The notes: generated by a model not told the origin, from the letters alone. 64,000 nt of DNA from Cytobacillus sp. NCCP-133 (GCF_026011715.1 NZ_BRVM01000002.1:1-64000); one strand, 5' to 3'. Numbered from the stretch's first letter, positions 42,793 to 52,543 are shown. Program-made: numbers and translations.

Positions 42793-43012
42793 AGGTAAGA
42801 ATATTATTCGGCTACATAATATGGGATACCCTTTGGCAAGCAGTCAGAAAGACCTGACTCTTATCCAGAGGGTTTTTCTTGTTATGGGGGCTAATCAAGA
42901 GAATGAAGACCAGAAGAAGGCTATGGATAAATCCAAGCAGTCTAAAGGTTCCGCTTCTCAAGCAGACGTAGATTATGTCACTCAAAAGGCACGCGAAAGG
43001 AGGGGACAATAA
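42779..43012 (+). CDS. Tail assembly chaperone extension (T-type), probably by frameshift
   Basis: Frame +1 relative to the upstream gene; the upstream limit in this frame is a TAG at 42767. A GTG at 42779 exists but has no ribosome site, so a shift (+1, e.g. at TTT C, or -2) within 42770-42792 is more likely. Product is about 77 residues, charged, ending VTQKARERRGQ. The tape measure gene overlaps its stop. Confidence 0.65.
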   Translation: MKTTEGKNIIRLHNMGYPLASSQKDLTLIQRVFLVMGANQENEDQKKAMDKSKQSKGSASQADVDYVTQKARERRGQ

Positions 43013-44946
43013 TGGATGCTGTAATGGATATTTTAGTTCAAGCCCAAGACGAAGCCTCCTCTGTAATTGAGCAGATAGGCGATGTTGGTGTTGAAGCCGC
43101 TCGTGAGTTAGAACGAGCAATGGAGCAAGCAGGAGACGCAATGGATTCCATTGGGGATGATGCAAGAGAAGCAATGCAACAAGTAGAAAGGGCAACTGAA
43201 GATGCAGAAGCCGCTCTTGACGACTTAGCAGATGCAGCCGAACAAGCAGGGGAAGATATGGAAGCCGCTGCTCAAGAACAAAAAGAGGCTATGCAAAGTG
43301 TTGTTGAAGGTATAGGTATGGCAGGAGCCGCTATGACTGCATTTGCTGAAGTCCAACAAGAATCAATAGTTAAAATGGAGAAGTTTGCTCTTCTAACTGG
43401 TATGTCTAAAGACAGTGTTTCTGACCTTGTTGATTCTATTTCCGACGCTTCCTTTAATTTAGAATCTACTGTTCTAGTTTTAGAAAAAGGAAGAAAAGAA
43501 GGATTAAAAAGTGAGGAACAATTGAAGCGATATGCTGAAGGTTGGAAGACAGTAGCAAAAGCAACAGGTTTAGAAGCAGAAGAACTTTTGGAGTTTGCTC
43601 CAATCCTTGATCGTGCCAATGCAAGTTTAGCAGATAGCACAGAGGCTATGGACGCATTCGGTTGGGTAACTTCCAACACAACTTCAAGTGTCCCTGAATT
43701 TATGGATGCCGTAGCAGGTTCAATGATGGATATTGGAGATGCCGAGATTAAATTAAATCAAATGGCCGCTGCTTTAAAAATTGTTGAAGAAATGTATGGT
43801 GTAACTGGTCCAGAAGCAATAGCAGTATTTCAGGGTAAAATTGGAGAGGCCGCAGGTGCTGTTGACGAGAACGGTAATGAGTTAGGTTGGAGTATGGAAA
43901 CCTTTGCCGATGCAATAGGTACAACTACTGAAGAAATCAACAAATTAGCAGAAGGTGTTGAAGGCTCTGGTAAGACTATGGAGGACTTAGCAAAAATCAC
44001 TGACGAAAATGCTTCTATGTTTGACAAGTTAATGGCTAAGGTTGGAGACTTCACTGCTCAACACGGAGATGCGATACAAGTAATGGGTTCAATGGGAACT
44101 ATCATGTCTGGATTAACTCCTATTATTCTTCTTGCTATGAACGCAACTGCAATTTGGACAACTGTTACTGCTGCCGCTACTGGAGTAGGTGCTGCCTTTG
44201 GGGCTGTAATGGCTTTTATAACTAGCCCTGCTATGTTAGTAGTAGCCGCAATTGCCGCTATTATTGCAATAGGTTATCTACTTATCAAACATTGGGATAC
44301 TGTCAAAGAGGTAGCCGCTGCTGTTTGGGACGGTATAGTTACTATTCTAGAAGCAGCATGGGAAGGAATTAAGAAGGGTGCAGAAATTGCTTTCAAGGTT
44401 CTCACATGGCAATGGCAATTAATGTATTTCGTTATTAAGAAAGCCATTGAGTGGATTATGGAAATCGGTCCTAAAATGTGGGAAGGTATCAAGAACGGTG
44501 CAAAGGCCGCTTTTGATTTTGTAAAAGGAATATGGACTGGAATGGGAGAGTTCTTCAAAAATCTATTTGAAGGAGTAGTTGCCTTCCTAAAAGCACCATT
44601 TAACTTTGCAATTGACGGAGTAAATATGTTAATCAATGCACTTAATAAAATTAATATTAAAATTCCAGACTGGGTTCCGCTTCTTGGTGGTAAAGATTTC
44701 GGCTTTGATATTCCTAATATCCCACGTCTCCACACTGGAGGTATCTTCCACGCTCCTAACGGATTAGAGGAAGGCTATGCTTTACTCAAAGAAGGGGAAA
44801 TGGTTGTAGACCCTATGCAAACAAGAAGAATGACAAGTGAAGGAGATGGCGAATCGTATACGTTCATCATTGAGTTAGACGGAAAGGTTCTTGCTAAATC
44901 CACTGGTAAACATTTACCGAAATATTTAAAACTGAGAGGAGTGTGA
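43012..44946 (+). CDS. Tail tape measure protein
   Basis: 644 residues. Long acidic coiled-coil start (Ala/Glu/Asp-rich to about residue 100), central hydrophobic segments (about 355-425, AIIAIGYLLIKHWDTV), and a Trp-rich segment KHWDTVKEVAAAVWDGIVTI typical of tape measures. C-terminal HTGGIFHAPNGLEEGYALLK, a common tape-measure end. Sets tail length: 644 residues predict a tail near 95-100 nm at about 1.5 angstrom per residue. ATG overlaps the preceding stop. Confidence 0.93.
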   Translation: MDAVMDILVQAQDEASSVIEQIGDVGVEAARELERAMEQAGDAMDSIGDDAREAMQQVERATEDAEAALDDLADAAEQAGEDMEAAAQEQKEAMQSVVEGIGMAGAAMTAFAEVQQESIVKMEKFALLTGMSKDSVSDLVDSISDASFNLESTVLVLEKGRKEGLKSEEQLKRYAEGWKTVAKATGLEAEELLEFAPILDRANASLADSTEAMDAFGWVTSNTTSSVPEFMDAVAGSMMDIGDAEIKLNQMAAALKIVEEMYGVTGPEAIAVFQGKIGEAAGAVDENGNELGWSMETFADAIGTTTEEINKLAEGVEGSGKTMEDLAKITDENASMFDKLMAKVGDFTAQHGDAIQVMGSMGTIMSGLTPIILLAMNATAIWTTVTAAATGVGAAFGAVMAFITSPAMLVVAAIAAIIAIGYLLIKHWDTVKEVAAAVWDGIVTILEAAWEGIKKGAEIAFKVLTWQWQLMYFVIKKAIEWIMEIGPKMWEGIKNGAKAAFDFVKGIWTGMGEFFKNLFEGVVAFLKAPFNFAIDGVNMLINALNKINIKIPDWVPLLGGKDFGFDIPNIPRLHTGGIFHAPNGLEEGYALLKEGEMVVDPMQTRRMTSEGDGESYTFIIELDGKVLAKSTGKHLPKYLKLRGV

Positions 44947-44953
44947 TGTCGGT

Positions 44954-46654
44954 ATGTTGCAAGTTTTCATTGACGGTAATGAAGTTGATGTTCAGGCTGG
45001 CTCCCTTAGTTGGGAAAGAAACACTACCGATTTCGACAACCTCTCTTTTAATATATTTACCTTTCGGGAAAAGGATTTCTTTGAAGAAGGTCAAGAAGTA
45101 GAATTGTACAACAATGGTAAATTACAATTCGGTGGTGAAATCCTAACTGTTGGAGAATCTGGAGCAAGGAATAATTACTTAGTCCATCGCATTGACTGTG
45201 TAGGACATGAGAAGTTATTAGAAAATAGAACAATAGCAAAGGCTTACGAACTGGAATACAGTGGGGATATTATAGCCTATATGTCTAATGATATTCTCTT
45301 CAATGAGGGTATTCAGCCCGGTGTAATTGAAAGGGGTTTATTACTTAATGAAGTGAGATTTGGATATATCAGTTGTTTACAGGCTATCCAATCTCTTGCT
45401 GAACGATCAAACTACTGGTTTCGTATAGACCAATTTAAGAAATTACATTTTAGAAGTAAATCAGGATATCCTTCTCCATTTCCTCTACGTTGGGATAATG
45501 TCATTTCTGATAGTCTTAATGTAGAAAAAGGAAATTCAGAATATAGAAACACTCAATACTTGCTAGGCAGTCAAGCCGTCACAAGTGAGAGGACTGAAGA
45601 AAAGAAAGGAAATGGAACAAATACGGAATTTATCATTGGTTTTCCTTTAGCAAAGAAACCTAAGATTTATGTGAGTAGAAATGGTGGACCATTTGAAGAG
45701 CAAACTGTTGGACCAAAGGGAGTTGTGGACACGGGCTACGACTTTTTTGTTGCTCTTGAAGACAATGTAATTGTACAGGATAAGATAGGAACCCCCCTTA
45801 CAGAAACAGATGTAATCCGAATTGTTTATCAAGGCTTTTACAATATAGTTGTAAAGAGCCAAATAAACTATGAGATTAATAAAAGAAATCAAAAAGGAAG
45901 GGGAACGGGGATTGTTGAAAGAGTGGAGACTGCTTCGTATAGAGGAGAGGGTGCTGCTCGTCAAGCAAACCTTCAAATCCTGAACAAATATGCAACTCAA
46001 GATTGCTTTGTCATTACATATGAGACTGAATTAGACGGTCTTGAACCGGGTATGATGCAACCTGTCCATTTACCAGAACATAACATTACAAATGTTGAAG
46101 GATTAATCACTTCTATTTCAGCAAGTGATGATAATGGAGTATTAGTTTATTCTGTTCGTTGTGTTCGTGGTCCAGTAGACCAAGATTGGACTGCTTTCTT
46201 CTCTAAACCTAAAAGAGATGTTGATACAAATATTATAGAAGGTGACGAATTGATACAGCCTGTCTATTCATATGAGAAGACTTGGACACAAGGAGAGTTT
46301 CCTAACCTATTCGCTACTGGTGTATATCCAAGTAATACTACATTTCCTTCTTCAACCTTATATCCTTCATTAAGCCCAAGTCAGAAGATTAAATTTCTGG
46401 CTTATTTTATTGGAGACGTAGAGGCTGGAAGAATACCTATTACTCAACAAGATATTAAAAGTGATTCAGTATTCACTATTTGTCTAATGGGCTTTGACGT
46501 GGAAGGAGTAATCACGAAACTTGCATGGGTTGGAGGCTATTCTGCTACTGAACAACTCGGAACAGGGATATACCTTGATATCCAAAATGTAAATCTAATA
46601 AAAACCGATATGGAAATCTTCCAGATTGAGAAGATTGATAGGAAGGGGTGGTAA
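44954..46654 (+). CDS. Tail tip / baseplate hub protein
   Basis: 566 residues, ATG 44954. N-terminal IDGNEVDVQAGSLSWERNTT and a beta-rich ring-like domain (EGQEVELYNNGKLQFGGEIL), then IQSLAERSNYWFRIDQFKKL. Matches the order of tail-associated hub proteins after the tape measure. No separate Dit-type gene is seen, so both roles may be in this protein. Confidence 0.75.
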   Translation: MLQVFIDGNEVDVQAGSLSWERNTTDFDNLSFNIFTFREKDFFEEGQEVELYNNGKLQFGGEILTVGESGARNNYLVHRIDCVGHEKLLENRTIAKAYELEYSGDIIAYMSNDILFNEGIQPGVIERGLLLNEVRFGYISCLQAIQSLAERSNYWFRIDQFKKLHFRSKSGYPSPFPLRWDNVISDSLNVEKGNSEYRNTQYLLGSQAVTSERTEEKKGNGTNTEFIIGFPLAKKPKIYVSRNGGPFEEQTVGPKGVVDTGYDFFVALEDNVIVQDKIGTPLTETDVIRIVYQGFYNIVVKSQINYEINKRNQKGRGTGIVERVETASYRGEGAARQANLQILNKYATQDCFVITYETELDGLEPGMMQPVHLPEHNITNVEGLITSISASDDNGVLVYSVRCVRGPVDQDWTAFFSKPKRDVDTNIIEGDELIQPVYSYEKTWTQGEFPNLFATGVYPSNTTFPSSTLYPSLSPSQKIKFLAYFIGDVEAGRIPITQQDIKSDSVFTICLMGFDVEGVITKLAWVGGYSATEQLGTGIYLDIQNVNLIKTDMEIFQIEKIDRKGW

Positions 46655-46657
46655 TCA

Positions 46658-46996
46658 ATGGCTTATACAAAAACGTATTGGGATGAACTAACTGCAATTA
46701 CGGCAGGATTATTAAACAAAATCGAAACTGGTATTACAGAGGCTCATGATTGGGATATTATGCACGATAATATCATGCGTAATTATGCACAGCAAGGAGA
46801 TTTCAATAAAGTTCCAGTTACTTGGGCTGATATTGGACCTAGAGGGAATGGAGATCAATATGGTTTCGATTCAGGAACTGCAAGTGAACAAATTAGGAAT
46901 GATGGTTCTCACCCATTAGTTGTTCAACTAAGAACAGATGACCCAGACCCTGCAACTGCTTATGTTGGAATGATTTATTTAAGAACTGATTTATAA
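46658..46996 (+). CDS. Small tail/fibre-associated protein
   Basis: 112 residues, ATG 46658 after AGGAAGGGGTGGTAATCA. Contains WDELTAITAGLLNKIETGIT, a short motif common at the N-terminus of Bacillus phage tail-fibre or baseplate proteins, and RTDDPDPATAYVGMIYLRTD. Probably links hub and fibre. Confidence 0.7.
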   Translation: MAYTKTYWDELTAITAGLLNKIETGITEAHDWDIMHDNIMRNYAQQGDFNKVPVTWADIGPRGNGDQYGFDSGTASEQIRNDGSHPLVVQLRTDDPDPATAYVGMIYLRTDL

Positions 46997-47015
46997 GAGA
47001 GGAGGGGATAGTTAT

Positions 47016-48971
47016 ATGGAATTAGTTTTAAATTATGAGATTACTAAATTAGAAGATAAACAAATTGTTGATTTATCCCCTCTTCCTAAATTTATTGAGG
47101 GAAGAGACGGATTAGTTAATGTAGAGGAATATTATGCAGATGTAAAGGATTTAGTTTTAAAGGGGGCAGACATATCTGGAAACCCTAAAGCAATTGAATA
47201 CTTAGATTTAATTACTAACTTTACTATTCCACATTTTCACGGACAAGTAGAAGTATATGACACTGCTGCTTTAATTACTGCTTCTCCTAGAAATGAAATG
47301 ATTTCATTAAAGGAAAAAGAAAACGGACTACATATTCAAAGGGAATTAGTTTGGATTGATGGTGCAGAAACCTCTAATGGTGTCATTATTCTTCCTTATG
47401 ACGATTACGATACTGTCTATGTGGTTAAAGGAACGAAGGAACAGCCAGAAGTTATATTTATTGCAGAAGGACAAGAAGGAGACGTTGCTCCATTTTATGA
47501 AAAGAAAGAAGGAAAGACATATATTCATATGGAAGGCTTCTCTGGTGGTGGAGGAACACAAAGCGATCCTTATTTAGTAAGTACTCCGCAAGATGTTATA
47601 AATTTAAGTTCTAAGTCTAGTTCTGCTTGGTTTACTCAAACAAACAATATCAATATGAGTGGTTTAACCTATAATACACCTACGGTTGACTTTTCAGGTG
47701 TGTATGATGGAGGAAATTATCTTATAGAAAATCTCAATATTAAAACAAACGGAAGTCATACAGGGCTTTTTAGAGAACTTATAGATAGAGGAAAAGTAAT
47801 AAATGTTAGGTTGAACAATTTTCTTATCGAAAATGGAAGTGGATATGTTGGAAGTATCTGTGGGTATTCTACTCAGAACACATCAATTGAAAATTGTATG
47901 GCTAGTGGGTCAATAACAACTTCAGGAACTGTATATTCTGTTGGTGGAATATGTGGTTCAATGTCTTATACCTCTATTGTTGAAAGGTGTTTTACAGACA
48001 TAAATATAAATACAACAGCAAATATTGTCGGTGGAATTATTGGGAATTTGACTGGTGATGCAAAAGTAAACAATTCATACTCAACAGGGACTATAAAGGC
48101 AGGTTCTGAAGTTGGTGGACTCGTTGGAAGGGCTGGATACAATACATATAAAGGGTATATATATAACTGTTATTCTAAAGTCCTATTAACATCTAGTGGT
48201 AGTTATACAGGGGGGTTAATCGGTAAAAACAATAATGGAGTAATAACAAGCAGTTTTTGGGATAAGACCGTAAGTACTAAAACGACTTCAGCAGGAGGAA
48301 CTGGCAAGACGACAGAAGAAATGAAACAACAATCGACTTATGTAGGTTGGGATTTCGCTGCTATTTGGATAATGGTTGATTATCCAGAATTAAGAGTAAA
48401 TAGACAAACCAACCCTTTACCTTCAGACACTACTCCACCGGGAGAAGTTACTATTACTTCAACAAGTACTACTAAACAGGCAGACGGTTCCTACTTTGCT
48501 GATATCACATGGACTTCTCCTACTGATATTGACCTTGCCTCAATTAGTGTTTACAAAGACGGGCAGTTACTAGTGAATGGAACTCCTGAAACAACAGCAG
48601 GTTATCATGATGAAGGTCTAGTAGAAAATCAAACATACATATATAAAATAACTACAATAGATACTTCAGGAAATGAGTCTCAAGGTGTAGAGGTTAGTAT
48701 TACTCCTGTGCAAACAGTTCCTACTCCTATTGGTTTCCTTTATTTAATTACTGGTAAGACAGTTGATAGTAAACCTCTCAAGATTGAAATACTAGATCCT
48801 AACGAGCCGCTTGCTAAATATAAATATTTAAGAATTGTTTTAAACAACGGACAGGTTGGAATATTTTATTTACACAAACTTGAGGAAATAAGTAATCCCG
48901 GTGATTATCCTTTACGAATGGTTTCAAAGGATGGCATTATGCTTATTTCAACAAGACCATATGACCTATGA
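47016..48971 (+). CDS. Tail fibre with GLUG repeats and Fn3 domain
   Basis: 651 residues, ATG 47016 after AGAGAGGAGGGG. Region about 180-460 carries repeated GLUG-type motifs (VGSICGYS, VGGICGSM, VGGIIGNL, VGGLVGRA, TGGLIGKN), usually in surface adhesins. About 475-565 is a fibronectin-III-like domain (PPGEVTITSTSTTKQADGSY, then DTSGNESQGVEVSITP). Probable receptor-binding fibre; target unknown. Confidence 0.85.
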   Translation: MELVLNYEITKLEDKQIVDLSPLPKFIEGRDGLVNVEEYYADVKDLVLKGADISGNPKAIEYLDLITNFTIPHFHGQVEVYDTAALITASPRNEMISLKEKENGLHIQRELVWIDGAETSNGVIILPYDDYDTVYVVKGTKEQPEVIFIAEGQEGDVAPFYEKKEGKTYIHMEGFSGGGGTQSDPYLVSTPQDVINLSSKSSSAWFTQTNNINMSGLTYNTPTVDFSGVYDGGNYLIENLNIKTNGSHTGLFRELIDRGKVINVRLNNFLIENGSGYVGSICGYSTQNTSIENCMASGSITTSGTVYSVGGICGSMSYTSIVERCFTDININTTANIVGGIIGNLTGDAKVNNSYSTGTIKAGSEVGGLVGRAGYNTYKGYIYNCYSKVLLTSSGSYTGGLIGKNNNGVITSSFWDKTVSTKTTSAGGTGKTTEEMKQQSTYVGWDFAAIWIMVDYPELRVNRQTNPLPSDTTPPGEVTITSTSTTKQADGSYFADITWTSPTDIDLASISVYKDGQLLVNGTPETTAGYHDEGLVENQTYIYKITTIDTSGNESQGVEVSITPVQTVPTPIGFLYLITGKTVDSKPLKIEILDPNEPLAKYKYLRIVLNNGQVGIFYLHKLEEISNPGDYPLRMVSKDGIMLISTRPYDL

Positions 48972-49034
48972 GTTCTCTTATTGAGGGCTCTATTTTTTAT
49001 TTAAGGAGGTGTATATAGAGAGGAGTTGGGACAA

Positions 49035-49484
49035 ATGAATTTCATTAAAGAATTTTATAACTTAATTGTTGGTGTTGTTGCAGGTGTTTTTGGAATTGCA
49101 GTTAGTAATGGTTTAGTAGATAAACTGGCTTCAATGTTTTTACTTCTTAGTTTATTTACTATTGGAGTATTGGCTGCTGAATATACAGTCCTTCTCATAG
49201 AGAAGAAAAATAAAATTAGAGAATTAACAGAACCATTGGTTAAGGCATTCTGTACCTTAGCCATTTTTTTATTTCTAAGCATTGGCTCTGTTATTGCTAT
49301 TGGTATTGATAACAATATCCATACTGGACTTTACTTTCTTACTTGGTCTTACACGGGAATTATAGTGAGTGCTTATATCATTCAGTTACTTCACTTTGGG
49401 AAAAGATTAGGTCTTCCCGGTATGGCTAAGTTAATTGAGATTGTGGAGAACTTCTCTTCAATCTTTACTAAGTTTAAAAAATAG
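49035..49484 (+). CDS. Phage membrane protein (holin-like candidate)
   Basis: 149 residues from ATG 49035 (GAGAGGAG nine bases upstream; the frame opens at TTG 49026 inside the site). Four hydrophobic segments and a short amphipathic end (IEIVENFSSIFTKFKK). Directly before the endolysin, so lysis-related, but not typical of one holin family. Confidence 0.65.
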   Translation: MNFIKEFYNLIVGVVAGVFGIAVSNGLVDKLASMFLLLSLFTIGVLAAEYTVLLIEKKNKIRELTEPLVKAFCTLAIFLFLSIGSVIAIGIDNNIHTGLYFLTWSYTGIIVSAYIIQLLHFGKRLGLPGMAKLIEIVENFSSIFTKFKK

Positions 49485-49500
49485 ATTCTGATGTTTGATG

Positions 49501-49526
49501 AAGCCCTAAATTTTAGGGCTTTTTAT
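49501..49526 (+). terminator. Phage terminator before the endolysin gene
   Basis: AAGCCCTAAA/TTTAGGGCTT-type hairpin with a T-run (TTTTTATT). Confidence 0.88.
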
Positions 49527-49564
49527 TATGTTCTTTTAAGAGAACAAGAAAGGAGAGGATAATA

Positions 49565-50398
49565 ATGAGTAAATTGATTGCAATTGACGCAGGACACGAA
49601 TATAACACTGCAGGTAAAAGAACTCCAAAGTTTGATAACGGAGACTTTATGCACGAATGGGAATTTAACTATGCTGTTGCTATTGAGTTAGAAAAAATCC
49701 TTAAGAGATGTGGATTCAGAACATTAAATGTAAATCCAGATAAGAGTGAGACTTCTCTTGCTCAACGTGTAAGTAAAGCGAATACAGCAGGTGCTGATTT
49801 CTATATTAGTATCCATGCAAATGCTCTTACTGGTAAATGGGGAAATGCAAAAGGAATTGAAACTTTCGTATGGCCTTCTAAAAATGGAAGTAGCGAAAAA
49901 ATTGGCCGCTTAATTCATAAACACCTTATGACTGGAACAAATATGGTTGATCGTGGAGTAAAGGACGGCTCTTGGTTATATGTAATTAAGCACACAAAGA
50001 TGCCAAGTGTCCTTGTAGAATGTGGATTTATGGATAATCTTAGAGAGGCTAAACTCCTTATGAGTAGTTCATACCGTCAAGAATGTGCAGTAGAGATTGC
50101 GAAGGGTATTTGTGAGGGTTTCGGAGTGAAATATGTATCTGAACCTGTAAATAAAGAAACACCAAAACCTGCTCCTTCTCCAAAGAAAGAGAGCAATAAA
50201 GGAGTAAAGATTATCTGTTCTGCTCTTTGGACATATAACTCCAAAGATTGGAATGATAAAGCCGTTATAGTTCATAAAGACGAAGTATTCACAATCATCT
50301 CTGACAAAATCAAAGTTGATGGAGGATATATGTATCAAATCAAGAGTGGTTTATATATCACTGCTAGTTCTAAATATGTTCAAGTAGTTAACCTTTAA
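49565..50398 (+). CDS. Endolysin, N-acetylmuramoyl-L-alanine amidase
   Basis: 277 residues, ATG 49565 after GAAAGGAGAGGATA. N-terminal Amidase_3 domain with zinc ligands in DAGHEYNT, HEWEFNYAVAIELEKIL, ISIHANAL and catalytic Glu in VLVECGFMDN. C-terminal about 85 residues after a Pro/Lys linker (PKPAPSPKKESNKG) form a beta-rich wall-binding part. Cleaves peptide from glycan at lysis. Confidence 0.95.
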   Translation: MSKLIAIDAGHEYNTAGKRTPKFDNGDFMHEWEFNYAVAIELEKILKRCGFRTLNVNPDKSETSLAQRVSKANTAGADFYISIHANALTGKWGNAKGIETFVWPSKNGSSEKIGRLIHKHLMTGTNMVDRGVKDGSWLYVIKHTKMPSVLVECGFMDNLREAKLLMSSSYRQECAVEIAKGICEGFGVKYVSEPVNKETPKPAPSPKKESNKGVKIICSALWTYNSKDWNDKAVIVHKDEVFTIISDKIKVDGGYMYQIKSGLYITASSKYVQVVNL

Positions 50399-50494
50399 TC
50401 ATTATCAATTGAGATGTTTTATTCATAATAATTCATCTCTTTTATAATGATTATTTTCATTAATAAAGAAGATGAATGAAAGGAGTTGATTATT

Positions 50495-50791
50495 ATGATT
50501 AGTAATGAATTACTTCTATTAATAGGGATTGTAATTTCTATTGTAGTAGTTGTATTTACCCCCTTTGCAAAATCGAAAGCAGTACAAGTCTATAACTTCA
50601 TAGTTAAGAAACTTGGAAAAGACTTTGCTAATATCCTTGTGGCACTTTCTAAGGCTTTAATTTCCTACATAAAAGATAACAAAGGTAAGATATACTCTGC
50701 TGTTTCCAAGAAAACCAATGGAAAGGTAAGTAAAGAGGACATTGAGAAGATAGAAGAAGGATATAAGAAAGGAAAAGATATAATAAAGTAA
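50495..50791 (+). CDS. Holin candidate (LL-H-like)
   Basis: 98 residues from ATG 50495 (GAAAGGAGTTG upstream; TTG 50486 also in frame). One N-terminal hydrophobic helix (ELLLLIGIVISIVVVVFTP) followed by a basic helical tail (VQVYNFIVKKLGKDFANILV). This build resembles LL-H type holins. Adjacent to the endolysin. Confidence 0.68.
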   Translation: MISNELLLLIGIVISIVVVVFTPFAKSKAVQVYNFIVKKLGKDFANILVALSKALISYIKDNKGKIYSAVSKKTNGKVSKEDIEKIEEGYKKGKDIIK

Positions 50792-50797
50792 CACTTT

Positions 50798-50825
50798 GCC
50801 TCCCGTTTTGGGAGGCTATTTTTCT
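50798..50825 (+). terminator. Terminator after the lysis genes
   Basis: GCCTCCC/GGGAGGC with loop GTTTT and TATTTTTC. Confidence 0.9.
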
Positions 50826-50859
50826 ATTTTTATTAGTAAAACCTTACTAATGATAGAGC

Positions 50860-50963
50860 CGAAAATAAACCAAAACAGGGGACGAAAATAATAGATATTT
50901 GAGGTTTTTATAACTTCCGAAAATAATCCCTAATAGAGGAATTGGGTAGCAATTCCTCTATTA
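50860..50963. repeat. CGAAAATAA repeats and a long hairpin
   Basis: CGAAAATAA occurs at 50860, 50883 and 50918, followed by a perfect 13-bp inverted repeat TAATAGAGGAATT/AATTCCTCTATTA around GGGTAGC (50931-50963) without a U-run on the plus strand. The 417-base gap 50792-51208 shows no gene. May be regulatory. Confidence 0.5.
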
Positions 50964-51208
50964 AAAATAATCTCCTTGACGAAAGAATAAGGTTTTCAAC
51001 GACATTTATTCAATACATTTTATTCTGTTACATTCCGTGAGAATACTGGATTTATTAAGAAACGGAGGATATCCACCAATTTTCGGATCACTTTTTATCT
51101 ACGGAAAAAATATTAAGAAACTCATAGATAAAAAAGCAGGATAATGTCTTTAGAAAATTAACTGTAGAGTATAAGCATTTAAATCTAAAGATAGAGGAGG
51201 AGATTCTC

Positions 51209-51466
51209 ATGATAGAATTTCTGGAACAGTTTGGACAAAAATTTATGGAGCAAGATAAATTTCTTGCTTGGGTTGACCACATGGCATATATAAGTATTGT
51301 TGTTATGGGCATATGGCTGGTAATTGGATTAATCTATGTATTCTTAGAGTCATTTGTTGACAGTACATTTAGTGAAAATGTAAGTGGGAAATTTAAAATG
51401 GTTGTAGGTTCATTTACTCTCATTTCTATGAACTGTATTTACATTTACGCTTTATTATTTTACTAA
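51209..51466 (+). CDS. Phage membrane protein, unknown
   Basis: 85 residues, ATG 51209 after AGAGGAGGAGATTCTC. Two to three hydrophobic segments (VVMGIWLVIGLIYVFLES; FTLISMNCIYIYALLFY). Polar N-terminus. Not recognised. Confidence 0.68.
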   Translation: MIEFLEQFGQKFMEQDKFLAWVDHMAYISIVVMGIWLVIGLIYVFLESFVDSTFSENVSGKFKMVVGSFTLISMNCIYIYALLFY

Positions 51467-51505
51467 AAAAAGGTGTTCAAAAAATATTAAAGGGAGGTTG
51501 TTTAT

Positions 51506-52069
51506 ATGGACTATAACCAACTAACTAGACCTTTTGATAAAGGTCAAATCAAGGTAAGACAAGGCCGAAAGAATATGTCTTACCAATATGTTCCTTCTCA
51601 CATTGTGATTGACCGTCTCAATGAGATTGGAACATTTAATTGGAACTTTCTTGTAAAGGAAAGTAAAGAAATAAATCAAGAGGCAGTTGTACTTGGTAGT
51701 CTTCAAATTGGTAACACAATAAAAGAGGCATACGGTTCTGCAAGTATAGATGAAAAGAGAACGGCAGGGGATAGTTTTAAAACGGCTCAAGCCCTTGCTC
51801 TCACTAAAGCCGCTTCACTCTTTGGTGTTCCGTGTATCTTCCATAGTAATGTATCTAATCCAGATACACAGAAGTATCAAGAACCGTTTAACCCTAATGA
51901 GCATAAGCCTTCTATGTGGGAAGAGCCAAAGGAATGGTGTGCTGATTGTGGTCAGGTACTTACTGAACCAGAAGTTCAGTTTAGTCAAAAGTGGTCTGAC
52001 ACTTACCAGCATAAACTCTTATGTAAAGAATGTCAGTTACCATACAGAAATGTGAGAAGAGTGAAATAA
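51506..52069 (+). CDS. Rad52-like single-strand annealing protein
   Basis: 187 residues, ATG 51506 after AAAGGGAGG. Core: LTRPFDKGQIKVRQGRKNMS, YVPSHIVIDRLNEIGTFNWN, DSFKTAQALALTKAASLFGV, the layout of Rad52/22-type annealing proteins. C-terminal zinc ribbon CADCGQ...CKECQ. Probably anneals phage ssDNA in recombination. Its location after the lysis genes, away from the replication genes, is unusual. Confidence 0.8.
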   Translation: MDYNQLTRPFDKGQIKVRQGRKNMSYQYVPSHIVIDRLNEIGTFNWNFLVKESKEINQEAVVLGSLQIGNTIKEAYGSASIDEKRTAGDSFKTAQALALTKAASLFGVPCIFHSNVSNPDTQKYQEPFNPNEHKPSMWEEPKEWCADCGQVLTEPEVQFSQKWSDTYQHKLLCKECQLPYRNVRRVK

Positions 52070-52084
52070 CCTCTTCTCTTTTTT
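52055..52084 (+). terminator. Terminator at the end of the annealing-protein gene
   Basis: AGAAGAG/CTCTTCT with a TGAAATAAC loop and CTTTTTT; overlaps the stop codon. Confidence 0.85.
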
Positions 52085-52124
52085 ATGTATAATAGAAGAA
52101 ACATGATTTAGGGAGACTGGTCTA

Positions 52125-52313
52125 ATGATTTGTAAATGTGGTGGAGTATTAAATGTAATTAGAATTGAAGAGTATCCAAATGACATAAAAGACAAGATAG
52201 GCTATAAAAGATTGTGTGATGTAGAGTGTCTTAGTTGTGGAGAGGTACAATATAGTCAGCCCTATGATTGGGGGAATAGAATTAATGAGATTAAGGATTT
52301 AAAGAAAAAATAA
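52125..52313 (+). CDS. Small zinc-binding protein
   Basis: 62 residues, ATG 52125 after GGGAGACTGGTCTA (moderate site). Cysteines C-x-C near the start (MICKCGGVL) and C-LSC (VECLSCGEVQ) form a zinc ribbon. Unknown role. Confidence 0.65.
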   Translation: MICKCGGVLNVIRIEEYPNDIKDKIGYKRLCDVECLSCGEVQYSQPYDWGNRINEIKDLKKK

Positions 52314-52543
52314 TGTATTTACAGGTATATTTTTCTAATATATAATTAATACTACATTATATATACATTAATATACTTGCTTTACCTATTATACTAATAC
52401 ACGAATATATCTATATAACTCTTTCTTTACATAGTTGAGGAAAAAATACACTTAATTAAATAGTCATTCCATGCACATTCTAGAGGTGTGTCTGTATGGC
52501 TGTGTATTTTTGAATCCATCTATGAAGGGAGGAGTTTTTTATT

